Positions 9,885 to 18,791 of a stretch of 64,000 bases of DNA are shown here, in pieces. The notes below the pieces were generated by a model. The model was not told where the DNA came from and made no database searches. It worked only from the letters and a program-made list of their open reading frames with translations. This DNA comes from an uncultured bacterium (GTDB taxonomy: Bacteria > Bacillota > Clostridia > Lachnospirales > Lachnospiraceae). The stretch lies in NCBI GenBank assembly GCA_947647735.1, contig CANSLJ010000002.1:62001-126000 (forward strand), in the 5' to 3' direction. Each line of letters begins with the position of its first letter. Position 1 is the stretch's first letter. The translations under genes were made by a program, and so were the position numbers.

Positions 9885-10538
9885 TCAAGCCTCATAATAC
9901 CTGTAATGCTTCTCCACCTTCTCCATCGCCAGCGCCACCACCAGATTAAACACATAGTAATACGCCCCTGCGATCATCAGCGGTATGACAGTCGTCTCCG
10001 CCGCCGCAATCTGCTTCGCCACGGTAAACATCTCCGCCACCGCGATCACAAAAGCCAGAGAAGTGTCCTTCACTAACGTAATGATCTCATTTGTCACAGA
10101 GGGCAGGATCCGCTTGACCACCTGCGGCAGGATGATCAGGAAAAAGGTCTGCATTTTATTGTAGCCCAGCACCTGCGCCGCTTCATACTGTCCCCTGGGC
10201 ATGGATTCTATGCCGCCCCTGTAGATCTCCGCAAAGTAGGCGGCATAATTCACCGCGAATCCGATGATCACCGCTATAAACCGGTATGCCGCGGAGATCC
10301 GCACATGAAACAGATAGTAGGGACCGAAATACACCACAATGAGCTGCAGCATCAACGGCGTCCCCCTCATGATCGATATGTATACTTTTGTGATGGTTCT
10401 CAATATGCCGTTTTTCGACATCCGCCCAAAGGCAACGACCAGTCCCAGCGGCAGAGAAAACAGCAGTGTCAGGAAGAATATCTCCACTGACACTACAAGG
10501 CCGCCGCTGAGCTGTAAAAGCACTGTTCCGAAATTCAT
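9885..10538 (-). CDS. Polar amino-acid ABC transporter, permease
   Basis: A 217-residue inner-membrane permease of the HisM/GlnP family with about five membrane helices. The EAA-type cytoplasmic loop is visible as QYEAAQVLGYNKMQTFFLIILPQ, the site that contacts the ATPase. The N-terminal LSGGLVVSVEIFFLTLLFSLPLG is the first helix. Only one permease gene is present, so a homodimer is implied. It sits between the binding protein (14-nt gap) and the ATPase. Confidence 0.93.
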   Translation of the reverse strand: MNFGTVLLQLSGGLVVSVEIFFLTLLFSLPLGLVVAFGRMSKNGILRTITKVYISIMRGTPLMLQLIVVYFGPYYLFHVRISAAYRFIAVIIGFAVNYAAYFAEIYRGGIESMPRGQYEAAQVLGYNKMQTFFLIILPQVVKRILPSVTNEIITLVKDTSLAFVIAVAEMFTVAKQIAAAETTVIPLMIAGAYYYVFNLVVALAMEKVEKHYRYYEA

Positions 10539-10552
10539 TGTGAGATCCCGCC

Positions 10553-11341
10553 TTATTTATAATCCTCGATACAGAGAAAATCAGTCAGCCCGTACTTATC
10601 CGACAGCTCTGTCACTTTTCCGTCCTCATAAAGTTTGTAGATATCCTCCTGCACCTTATCGCGAAGCTCCGTATTTCCTTTCAGGAAACCGACTGCATAC
10701 TGCTCGGAAGCAAGACGCTCCTCCAGCATCACATAGCCGTCCCCTCTGGACTCGATCTGATAAGCCGCCACACCGATGTCCATGGCAAGACAATCAATAC
10801 CGCCTGCCTCCAGATCCATAAACGCCGTATTATAATCCGCGTACTGCGTCAGTTCGCCAAAACTTGCGAGCAATGCCGCATTATCCTCGCTCTCCAGCGC
10901 CGCCAGCGCGGAGGAATCCTTCTGCACACCGACAACCTTACCTGCCAGATCCGCCGGCACGCTGATACCGGAATCCGCCGCCACCACATAAACCTGACTG
11001 TTATCAATATAGGGATCGCTCCAGGTATAATCATCCTCACGCCCGTCCATCGTAAATCCATTCCAGATACAATCGATCGCGCCGGAAGATAACTCCATAT
11101 CCTTCGCATCCCAGTCAACCGGCTGTTTTACCAGTTCCCATCCCTCAAGGTCACAGACTGCCTGAGCCATCTCCAGGTCAAACCCCGTATACTCGCCGTT
11201 CTCGTCCGCATAGCCATAAGGCGGAAACTCCGCATCAAACCCTACCGTAAAAGTCTTTCCATCCTCCTTCTTGCCGCCGCATCCCGTCAGCATCCCCGCC
11301 GCCAGCACACCGCACAACATAAGCACCACTATCTTTTTCAT
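10553..11341 (-). CDS. Amino-acid ABC transporter, substrate-binding lipoprotein
   Basis: A 262-residue SBP_bac_3 lipoprotein. A signal peptide with lipobox LTGC (Cys21) is followed by the classic start FTVGFDAEFPPYGYADENGEYTGFD. ELSSGAIDCIWNGFT and the C-terminal YKLYEDGKVTELSDKYGL are family features. It delivers a polar amino acid to the adjacent permease. First gene of the operon; a sigma-A promoter and an operator-like dyad lie upstream (11385-11452). Confidence 0.93.
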   Translation of the reverse strand: MKKIVVLMLCGVLAAGMLTGCGGKKEDGKTFTVGFDAEFPPYGYADENGEYTGFDLEMAQAVCDLEGWELVKQPVDWDAKDMELSSGAIDCIWNGFTMDGREDDYTWSDPYIDNSQVYVVAADSGISVPADLAGKVVGVQKDSSALAALESEDNAALLASFGELTQYADYNTAFMDLEAGGIDCLAMDIGVAAYQIESRGDGYVMLEERLASEQYAVGFLKGNTELRDKVQEDIYKLYEDGKVTELSDKYGLTDFLCIEDYK

Positions 11342-11384
11342 AATGTTCCTCCTCTTTTGTCCTTTATCCTCATTATCGCATTGT

Positions 11385-11416
11385 CTTTAGTGATTTATCA
11401 ATTTATCACACTAAAG
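11385..11416 (-). promoter_or_regulatory. Operator-like inverted repeat downstream of the amino-acid ABC promoter
   Basis: Perfect 8-bp arms CTTTAGTG / CACTAAAG separated by 16 nt of AT-rich DNA, located just past the likely transcription start. It could be a repressor site or a leader hairpin; the cognate factor is unknown. Confidence 0.4.
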
Positions 11417-11423
11417 CGTTCTA

Positions 11424-11452
11424 ATCGTACCACACCATAGAATCACTGTCAA
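11424..11452 (-). promoter_or_regulatory. Promoter of the amino-acid ABC operon
   Basis: TTGACA, 17-bp spacer, TACGAT on the minus strand. It lies between the DUF5717 operon end and the binding-protein gene. Confidence 0.7.
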
Positions 11453-11461
11453 TACAGATTT

Positions 11462-12652
11462 TTATTTCTTCTGCTTCCCCTCATACTCCGAGATCAGCGC
11501 TAAGATCTCCCCCTTATACTTCGGATACCTCCCGCTGATATCCGTCACTTCCGCCTGCGCCGCCCTCGCCAGTTCGCGGTTATAGTCCATCTGCTCCCGG
11601 AGCGCCTTTCTCCTGCCCACAAGCCCCTGCCTGAGCCTCACCATCTCGTGCTCATCAAGAACAGCCGATACCTGATGGAGCCAGACGCTGGTATCCCGGA
11701 TACGTGCCTGGCGCAGAAGCCGTAAAAACTCCTTCTGATAATATGCAAAATCCCTGGAAGCCTGCTCCATCTGCTCCCGCTCCTCCTTCTCCTCCCTGTA
11801 TCTTTCCCAGAGAGATTCCAGTTCCGCAGATTTTTTCACATGGAATTTCAGACACAGATAATCCAGCAGATGCTTATTATTCACATACCGGATCTTCACT
11901 GTATTCTGCAGCAGAATCAGACGGTTGATATCCCGCTCCACCCGGACGATCTCCCGCCCCGCGTCGCCATGCTTCAAAAAGAGCTTCAGTATCACCACCG
12001 CCGCCAGACAGATCGCGACCACATACCACAGCCTTGTATCAAACCGCAGCGCCACCTGCAGGGCAAACAGGATGATCAGGCATACTACCAGCGCGATAAA
12101 ACAGATCACGGCAATACCGGAAGCGTTTTTGAGCTCCTGCTCCAGTTCCTCCTGCCGGTATTCATAGGCGTGGCGCTCACCGTTCAAGCGGCGCATATCG
12201 CTCTTTACCAGTTTGTGGTACTCCTCCGCCTCCTTCAGCTTCCGAAGCCCGTCCTCCACATCGTCCTCCAGCTGTTCCATCTTGGAAAACTCTTCATCCG
12301 ATATGCGGTTCTTCTTCTGGTTATAGTTCTTTTGCGTCTTTTCCAGTCCATGCAGCTTTTCCGCCATCTCCCGGATCTCCAGCCGCATCATTTCCGGCAG
12401 CCGCTCCAGCTCCTCGATATCTGTCAGATGGGAAGTTACCATATTATATTCATATTCCAGATGATGCAGTTCACGCTCAGCATCGGCAATCTGCTCCAGG
12501 CAGCCCCTGATATACTGTTCCCTCTCCTGGCTATTATGGAAATTGACATTCTCTCGATGAAAAACAGGTACCACCTGTTCTTCACCCTCTTCCAGAACCG
12601 CAGATATATTATTATTTCCTTTTTTTCTAAATAGTCTCTTCCAAAAACTCAT
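11462..12652 (-). CDS. Unknown membrane protein: coiled coil, two membrane helices, coiled coil
   Basis: A 396-residue protein with no recognised domain. A basic N-terminus (FWKRLFRKKG) leads into a long charged, heptad-like region (about 40-175), two hydrophobic helices (about 178-202 and 208-226) separated by a short loop, then a second helical/coiled-coil region (about 230-390). This suggests a membrane hairpin with both coiled coils in the cytoplasm. It is the last gene of the DUF5717-DUF5716 operon and overlaps the preceding gene by 4 nt (ATGA type), a sign of tight coupling. It may anchor the complex at the membrane; that is inference. Confidence 0.8.
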   Translation of the reverse strand: MSFWKRLFRKKGNNNISAVLEEGEEQVVPVFHRENVNFHNSQEREQYIRGCLEQIADAERELHHLEYEYNMVTSHLTDIEELERLPEMMRLEIREMAEKLHGLEKTQKNYNQKKNRISDEEFSKMEQLEDDVEDGLRKLKEAEEYHKLVKSDMRRLNGERHAYEYRQEELEQELKNASGIAVICFIALVVCLIILFALQVALRFDTRLWYVVAICLAAVVILKLFLKHGDAGREIVRVERDINRLILLQNTVKIRYVNNKHLLDYLCLKFHVKKSAELESLWERYREEKEEREQMEQASRDFAYYQKEFLRLLRQARIRDTSVWLHQVSAVLDEHEMVRLRQGLVGRRKALREQMDYNRELARAAQAEVTDISGRYPKYKGEILALISEYEGKQKK

Positions 12653-13476
12653 GGCTGCGCCACCATCTCTCTGTATTTTCTTCTCATTCCTAATAGTTTT
12701 CCTGATATCATCTCATAATACTCTGCATCATGCTGCGAAAGGATACCTATAAGTTCCCTGTATTCCCCAGAACTTTCATAGTCCCTTTTCTGTTCTTCCA
12801 TCAACCTCTCCACTTCCAGAGACATCTCATGCCATACAGGCTCATTTGCAATAAAGGTAATATATTCTCCCTCCGAAAGGCTCATGCGCAAAGCCGCAAG
12901 ATACCGTATCCCAGCTTCCTGATTATCAGGATTTTCCTGATAAGCCGCCTGAAAGGCTTTTGCCGCCTCCTCAAAAGAAAACAATCTGCAAAAGGCTACT
13001 CCCTTATTATGGAACAGCTCAGAACGCATCACATGATTCATGGAAGGAATCTCCTCCAACACTCTCTCGTATTCCGCAATTGCCTGTGTATAACGCCGGT
13101 TTGTCACCAGATAATCCGCAAAATGCTTTCTTCTGGTGGTAGCATCCATATCTGCGCTCACCCGCAGCAGCTCCTCTGTCTCCTGCCTTTTCTTCTCCGA
13201 ACCAAAATGGGCATATTCCAGTATCGTACTCACAAACGTGCTGGGGGATGCATTCTGGCTGATCAGTGTATAAAGCGGCCTTGCAAGCCCCTTAAGCCCG
13301 CACTCCTCATCCAGCCATTTTGCCAACTTCAGATCCAGAAGTCCCCGGTCTAACAAAAAGGTATTTTGACATAAGGCAAAACAAAGCTCTTCCACACAAT
13401 ATACTGTTGTGTCTGTCTGTGCTATATAATAGGGAGTTTCAGCATACTTCCCCACTGTTTCGATCAATCTTCCCAT
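12649..13476 (-). CDS. TPR-like helical repeat protein of unknown function
   Basis: A 275-residue soluble protein. Residues about 115-200 contain TPR-like helix pairs (RRYTQAIAEYERVLEEIPSM, then NKGVAFCRLFSFEEAAKAF followed by AYQENPDNQEA), which usually mediate protein-protein contacts. The N-terminal part (YYIAQTDTTVYCVEELCFAL) is conserved-looking but unassigned. It begins 24 nt after the DUF5716 gene and overlaps the downstream membrane-protein gene by 4 nt. Probably an adaptor within the four-protein set. Confidence 0.8.
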   Translation of the reverse strand: MGRLIETVGKYAETPYYIAQTDTTVYCVEELCFALCQNTFLLDRGLLDLKLAKWLDEECGLKGLARPLYTLISQNASPSTFVSTILEYAHFGSEKKRQETEELLRVSADMDATTRRKHFADYLVTNRRYTQAIAEYERVLEEIPSMNHVMRSELFHNKGVAFCRLFSFEEAAKAFQAAYQENPDNQEAGIRYLAALRMSLSEGEYITFIANEPVWHEMSLEVERLMEEQKRDYESSGEYRELIGILSQHDAEYYEMISGKLLGMRRKYREMVAQP

Positions 13477-13500
13477 GTCCGTACTCTCTTTACTAACGAT

Positions 13501-14835
13501 TTATGCTAACGGAATATCCTGTTCCCAGACCTGGGATGACGTCGGATATATTTCTCCGAATCCCATATCCTCCGTTCTGATATGCAGATTCCCGGCATCA
13601 CTCATCCCTATCCAAATATGCAGCCTTGCCGTTCCTTCTGGTCTTAGCGGAAGCCCTGGAAGTTCTATCTTTTCATAACGTACCGGATATTTTCCCGCTG
13701 CTTCCCTTTCCGGGAATACATTGGTCAGCGGTGTTAAGGTCACCTGAAAACTGTTTCCTGACTCCAAATAAAATTCCTTCTCACAGGCCGCATCATACCA
13801 GTTGATGCCTGCATCCAAAAGTGGTAAATACACTTCTCTTCCTTCCCGCAATACCTGCAGTCCGATATTGGTCTTCAGTTTTTCTCTCCCCAAAAAAATA
13901 TGTTCTTTTCCTTCTTTTGTGGGGCAGAATTTCTCCAGCGCACCGTAAGCCGCCCCTTTACTGTAGAGATTATTTCCTTTAAAAACCCTTCTCCCTCTGC
14001 AAATATACTGCAAGGTTCGATCGGCCCAGTTTTCCTGAAAACCACTTCCGATCAAAAAGACGGAACTGATCGCTCTGTTCTGGAAAGTCCCTATCGCATT
14101 TTCCAAGACCTGTTGATCCAGTTCTTCCATCTGCCCGTTTTTCTCTGCTTCCCCTTCGGCCCAAATAGGTTGTAGACACTCTGGAAATTCCTGCTCCGTC
14201 ACGAAAGAAACCACCGGCATTGTCCGCCTGTTCCATTCCAACAGATAGATTCTCAGGCAATCCTCGAAATCCAACACCACCGATCCTGCAAGTCTAAACT
14301 CTGGTGTCTGATGCAACAAATAATAGTAATAGCTTTCCTCATGATTTTGAAAAAATACTTTGGTACCTATCAACCCGAGTGACTCCACAATTTGTTTCAC
14401 AATCTCTATGACACGATCGTCAGATTTTCGTGCTGTAAACATCAACACTTCTATTTTGTCAGAGGGCGCAATCATATAAAACAACCCGAAACACTTTTTC
14501 ACAAACAGGGTGAGCAGGGTAAGCATATCATACTCCACCCCCTCAATCACAGTCTTCTTCCCCTCTATCGCTCCGGAAAACAGGTTATCCACAATAATTC
14601 CTTCTTTTGCCTCCGCGACAATCAACGCTTCCCTGCCGTAAATCCATTGATTTACACCAGTGCGTTTGCAGAGCACGGTGGGAATATTGTACTGCTGGGT
14701 TCCCGCAACCACCGGCACCGTCTCCGCCTCTGTCTGCTGTGTACTGCAATAACTGATTTGAGCATCTCTGTCTCCCAGATCAAAGCCTACCATATATTTT
14801 ATATTCTTTTTTTCAAGACTCTTTTCCAACAGCAT
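13501..14835 (-). CDS. DUF5716 family protein with actin/Hsp70-like fold
   Basis: A 444-residue protein. The N-terminal VGFDLGDRDAQISYC (about 16-30) resembles the phosphate-1 loop of the actin/Hsp70 ATPase superfamily, VFLIGSGFQ (about 259-267) the adenosine motif, and GNNLYSKGAAYGAL the following Hsp70-type helix. The phosphate-2 position reads VVLDFEDCLR rather than the usual DxGGGT, so nucleotide hydrolysis may be weak or absent. A beta-rich C-terminal region follows, as in DUF5716_C. The family is uncharacterised and typical of Lachnospiraceae. It lies 20 nt after the DUF5717 gene. Confidence 0.82.
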   Translation of the reverse strand: MLLEKSLEKKNIKYMVGFDLGDRDAQISYCSTQQTEAETVPVVAGTQQYNIPTVLCKRTGVNQWIYGREALIVAEAKEGIIVDNLFSGAIEGKKTVIEGVEYDMLTLLTLFVKKCFGLFYMIAPSDKIEVLMFTARKSDDRVIEIVKQIVESLGLIGTKVFFQNHEESYYYYLLHQTPEFRLAGSVVLDFEDCLRIYLLEWNRRTMPVVSFVTEQEFPECLQPIWAEGEAEKNGQMEELDQQVLENAIGTFQNRAISSVFLIGSGFQENWADRTLQYICRGRRVFKGNNLYSKGAAYGALEKFCPTKEGKEHIFLGREKLKTNIGLQVLREGREVYLPLLDAGINWYDAACEKEFYLESGNSFQVTLTPLTNVFPEREAAGKYPVRYEKIELPGLPLRPEGTARLHIWIGMSDAGNLHIRTEDMGFGEIYPTSSQVWEQDIPLA

Positions 14836-14855
14836 ACTATATTCCAGTTCCTTCT

Positions 14856-17800
14856 TTATTTAAGAGCAAACAACGCTTCCTGCAAAGCATCTGTCTTCTC
14901 ATACTCCAGCATCATATGGTCTAAAGTGTCATAATCTTGCAGCGCTTCCGCTATCACAATATCATTCAGCATATGAAACCGGCTCCCCGACACATCTACA
15001 TCCATCTCGCCCCGTGAGATACTCCCACTTCCAGTAATCTCCTCCTGCCTTCCGTTTTCATCCTCATACTCTTCTGAAATATAGTAGAGCAGTTTTTCTC
15101 CAAAAAACAAAACAAACATATTACAGAAAACGCCATCATAGACTTCCTTCATCTCGATCTTCCGGAAGTCTTCCGCCTCCTCTTGTTCGATCATATAGTA
15201 AAGATAGGCTTTTCGTCCAGGCTTTGTCCTGTGCTCCAAAATCGTTTTATCACAAAAACGGCGCACAGATGGACAAATATCCGCATACTCCAGATAATAG
15301 GGAAGTATCAGTCCCTCTTCCGTCAGTTTATAAAGGCACTCTTCCAGAACCTTTCTGCTTCCCTTTTGGAGTTTATTCCGATTTTCGGCATAATATCTGG
15401 TATACGCAAGAATACACACTTTCTGCATCTGCTCTCCGAGACGAAGGAGTCTCTCCAGCTCCTCAAAAACCACGGTTTCTGTCACTTTATCCTTTACAAA
15501 ATAATCATAGCAGCATTGAGATATAAAAGCTTTTTCCAGAGGAAGGTCCGTATCCCTTTCCATAGCTGTTCCAAAGATACCTGCCACCTCTCCGACAAAA
15601 CAGCCCGAATACAACATCTGAACCAGAATCTTCTCACTGAAAGCATGTACATCCATGCCTCTTTCCCCGGCGCTCTTCCAAATATCCCTCAAGATTTTTG
15701 TGCTTCCCCGATAGTATTCCATCAGATACTCCAGTGTTATCATGTCTGACTTTCCCTTTTGGAACGCATAAAAACACATGAAAAGCAGGATTTTGTCTTC
15801 CACCTGATTTACACCCTGTATGATCTTTGAAGAAAGCCGGAGCAATGTTTTAGGAGCAACACCGTTTACACCATACTCCCGAATCCATTCCATCGCTTTT
15901 TCTGTTTTTTCCCGCAGTACCAAATATCGTATTATCTCACCTCTTCTTGCTGCATCCAACAAGGAAGGAGATATTTCATCCAAAAATACATCCAGTTCTT
16001 CCATCCTGTCATGATCAAAATAAAACTGTGCCATGCCCGGAATAATAGTTCTCTTATAATCTTCTGCCACTTCTTCACTGGCAAGGAGACTTTCAAATCG
16101 CTTGATATTATCCTCAGTCATATTGACAAGATGACCACCACATAAATGCATTTGTAAAGGTATCGTCTGAAAATCCCTCTGCTGCGCCTCCCAGAGAAGT
16201 CCATCCTCCACGAAAAGCCTTTCTATCTCAAAATTCTCATCCGGCACATAACGGTTTCCAAAGCCATCCTCCAAAAGCAATGTATATTCATCCCCATAGA
16301 GCGGCAGCACTGCCTCTCCATCGGTGAGTGTATAACTTTTTTCTGCCAGCTCCCTTACATATAACACCAAAAGTCTACGCATCCGCCTATCTGTCGTCTT
16401 CACATGCACTGAAAACAGGAGTGGTGCCAGCTTTTCTCCCGCTTCCTCCAGCATCACATTCCCCATCGTAATCTTCTTATATAAGAAAGACAAATGCCTG
16501 TTGATCAACCCTTTCTGAATCATCTGCACCACAAATTCCTGCATATGAAAACGCTCTTTTTCATACAGATCCGGCAGCGTATCCCTGTTCTGCAACAGGG
16601 ACGCATACAGATAGGCACTTCTCTCCCAGTCCAGATTATTGTGATAAGCAAAATACATATAGATCACCTTGGGAAGTTTTACCAATTCCCCTATATCCAG
16701 ACTGTACATATAATATTCATATAACTTCGTGATCCGCAGGTTCTCCTCCACCCCGGCAGCATACCACGGAAAGTCCTCTATTCCCCGACGGTTTCCTCTA
16801 ATCAGCAGGGTACATATATTCTGCAGAGTTTCCGCATCCGGCCTCTTTTCATAGCTTTTTTTCAGTATTGGCAAAAGCCCGTCTATACTGCACTGCGCCC
16901 TTGGCACAAGATAATGGAGCTGCATAATGATCTCGTCTGTCATCAGATCATGCTTCGCCGCATAGCGCAGCATCTGCATTTCAAACTCTCCCAGTTCCAT
17001 AAACAGCGAGGGTTCCGACTTAATCAGTAGAAGCGCCTCAATATAAAAAACAGGACTGTTACAACCTCTTTCAAACTGCTGTTTAATAAACATCCATTTT
17101 TTTACATAAGACATATTGTATTCCGGTGACAGATATAGCAACAGCCACCCCAGCCGCCAGTTGTCCGGTTCTTTTGCATAAGAAGATGCCACTTCCTCTG
17201 CTATCGTATTTACATAATGCTCATCCCTGCCTCGCAGTGTACTCAGATACAAATAATAGCACCATACTGCATTATCCATGTCTTTACTCTGCAAGATTGC
17301 ATTACGTGCCTGATCCAGCATCCACCCCGCCTCGTTCATCCTGCCTTCCGTGATCAGAAGATGCGCCCTGTACAGCTTTGGTTCCGGGTCAGTATTATTC
17401 ATTTCTGTCCAACTGTCCATGATTTCATAATTCTTACTCAGCCAGGTTCTTGTACTGATCTTCTTCATGCGGAAAGCCCCATAGTATTCCATCACTCTGA
17501 CCAGCAGTTCCTGTCTTTTCCTGTGCTGCAAATCCTGCTTATATACTTCATCTTCCACTTTAACTTCGATCGGAACAGAAGTTTCCATAAAGCTATTGTA
17601 AAAACGCAGGAAACCATAATTTATGCCCTTATGCAGCTTACTACTATCCACATAATAATAGAAAAGGCAGCGATTCCCGAGGAAATCATCATCGCTGAGC
17701 ACCGGCTTATCCACAGAAAGAAAGTCACCCTTTATCTCCACCTGCAAGTGGGTATAACCCCATCCGTTCTTAGTAAGGAGTACCTCATGGCGTCCTATGC

Positions 17801-18422
17801 CCTCTGCTACATCATCAAGGCGCAGTTTATCCTCATCAATAATATAATTTATTTTCTGTTTCTTATGGATGGCAATCAGGAACTCTTCCACGTTCCGCTC
17901 ATTACCATAATATTTTGAGAGTCCTCGATATAAGTTTTTATATTTCCGGTCGCTCCCCTCAAAGAGTACTTCAAAACCAGGATTATAAAAAAGTTGTACA
18001 GCCTCCGCCCAGTTACTCTTCGCCAGATTTGCAAAATGGAACAGATTCTTTATGGCTCCCATACTTGTTCCCAGCGTCTTCTGAGAAACCATCACAACAA
18101 AAGGAAGGGCATATTCCCCCTGATTACTGACAACGTAAAAATTCCCCTGCAGCACATCACCGTTTTCCATGCCTTTTCCATGGAATATGTAGCCAATCTC
18201 CTCACCTGTTCCAAAAAACTCTCCTGTCAGGCATTCCATCCTGACATCAGATGTATAGATAAAGCCCTTCGTGATGTGTCCGGGTTTTCCAAGCAAATGA
18301 AAACTTCCCTCGTAGTTAGCGCCCGCCTGCAGTCTAATCTCAATTCTGCTCTCGGAGAACTCCAGTCCGGCTCTTTCATATTCAAATTTTCCGTCTAAAA
18401 TTCTGTCAATAGCCTCTCTCAT
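14856..18422 (-). CDS. DUF5717 family giant helical-repeat protein
   Basis: A 1188-residue soluble protein with no signal peptide or membrane helix. The N-terminal ~270 residues are beta-rich (SRIEIRLQAGANYEGSFHL, then GFLRFYNSFMETSVPIEVKV), like a pair of sandwich domains. Most of the rest (about 300-1100) is helical and repeat-like, with TPR-type pairs such as KLYRAHLLITEGRMNEAGWM. The C-terminus includes a conserved-looking beta segment (VYDGVFCNMFVLFFGEKLLYY). It matches DUF5717, found next to DUF5716 genes. First gene of a four-gene operon with its own promoter. The scale suggests a scaffold; the function is unknown. Confidence 0.82.
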   Translation of the reverse strand: MREAIDRILDGKFEYERAGLEFSESRIEIRLQAGANYEGSFHLLGKPGHITKGFIYTSDVRMECLTGEFFGTGEEIGYIFHGKGMENGDVLQGNFYVVSNQGEYALPFVVMVSQKTLGTSMGAIKNLFHFANLAKSNWAEAVQLFYNPGFEVLFEGSDRKYKNLYRGLSKYYGNERNVEEFLIAIHKKQKINYIIDEDKLRLDDVAEGIGRHEVLLTKNGWGYTHLQVEIKGDFLSVDKPVLSDDDFLGNRCLFYYYVDSSKLHKGINYGFLRFYNSFMETSVPIEVKVEDEVYKQDLQHRKRQELLVRVMEYYGAFRMKKISTRTWLSKNYEIMDSWTEMNNTDPEPKLYRAHLLITEGRMNEAGWMLDQARNAILQSKDMDNAVWCYYLYLSTLRGRDEHYVNTIAEEVASSYAKEPDNWRLGWLLLYLSPEYNMSYVKKWMFIKQQFERGCNSPVFYIEALLLIKSEPSLFMELGEFEMQMLRYAAKHDLMTDEIIMQLHYLVPRAQCSIDGLLPILKKSYEKRPDAETLQNICTLLIRGNRRGIEDFPWYAAGVEENLRITKLYEYYMYSLDIGELVKLPKVIYMYFAYHNNLDWERSAYLYASLLQNRDTLPDLYEKERFHMQEFVVQMIQKGLINRHLSFLYKKITMGNVMLEEAGEKLAPLLFSVHVKTTDRRMRRLLVLYVRELAEKSYTLTDGEAVLPLYGDEYTLLLEDGFGNRYVPDENFEIERLFVEDGLLWEAQQRDFQTIPLQMHLCGGHLVNMTEDNIKRFESLLASEEVAEDYKRTIIPGMAQFYFDHDRMEELDVFLDEISPSLLDAARRGEIIRYLVLREKTEKAMEWIREYGVNGVAPKTLLRLSSKIIQGVNQVEDKILLFMCFYAFQKGKSDMITLEYLMEYYRGSTKILRDIWKSAGERGMDVHAFSEKILVQMLYSGCFVGEVAGIFGTAMERDTDLPLEKAFISQCCYDYFVKDKVTETVVFEELERLLRLGEQMQKVCILAYTRYYAENRNKLQKGSRKVLEECLYKLTEEGLILPYYLEYADICPSVRRFCDKTILEHRTKPGRKAYLYYMIEQEEAEDFRKIEMKEVYDGVFCNMFVLFFGEKLLYYISEEYEDENGRQEEITGSGSISRGEMDVDVSGSRFHMLNDIVIAEALQDYDTLDHMMLEYEKTDALQEALFALK

Positions 18423-18445
18423 ATCTCTGATATCCCTCTGTGTTA

Positions 18446-18474
18446 AGTATATATCAAGGGAACTGGTTTCGCAA
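18446..18474 (-). promoter_or_regulatory. Promoter of the DUF5717-DUF5716 operon
   Basis: TTGCGA, 17-bp spacer, TATACT on the minus strand, about 25 nt upstream of the DUF5717 start. Transcription is divergent from the PotD-like gene. Confidence 0.6.
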
Positions 18475-18583
18475 TAAGGAAAGTTGGAGGGTTTTGTGAG
18501 ATAGCATCACGAGGAGGAGATCCTGTTCATAACGCGACATTATCGAAAACTTGAATGCGCCAAAATTTGTATGAAAAAAACAG

Positions 18584-18611
18584 TTGACAAACTTGCAGTT
18601 TCCTATATTAT
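18584..18611 (+). promoter_or_regulatory. Promoter of the PotD-like gene
   Basis: TTGACA, 16-bp spacer, TATTAT. The leader from here to the start codon at 18792 is about 175 nt, long for this window. It includes a possible stem AAGACGATTTTC / GAAATTGTCTT and the palindrome at 18736-18758. The whole 18423-18791 gap holds no open gene. Confidence 0.6.
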
Positions 18612-18735
18612 ATACATGATACATTTATTTATGCGAAACCGAAATCAGCATAAGCTCGGACAGTGCACAAGACGATTTTCTGATGCGGATGCAGCAGGAA
18701 ATTGTCTTAGACCATGGTGTACTGGGATAGGGCAA

Positions 18736-18758
18736 ATGCATCGCATAATGCGATGCAT
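18736..18758 (+). promoter_or_regulatory. Perfect 11-bp palindrome in the PotD leader
   Basis: ATGCATCGCAT-A-ATGCGATGCAT: two perfect 11-bp arms around a single base, about 35 nt upstream of the start codon. The 1-nt centre suits a dimeric DNA-binding protein better than an RNA hairpin, but a hairpin with a slightly opened loop could also form near the RBS. Confidence 0.5.
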
Positions 18759-18791
18759 CGCGGAACTGGAATAGAAAATAGGAGGACTAAG

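Noticed and set aside
18714-18791. N-terminal extension of the PotD-like protein
   Set aside because: Would place 26 charged residues before the signal peptide; the Met at 18792 has the RBS and gives a proper lipoprotein signal.
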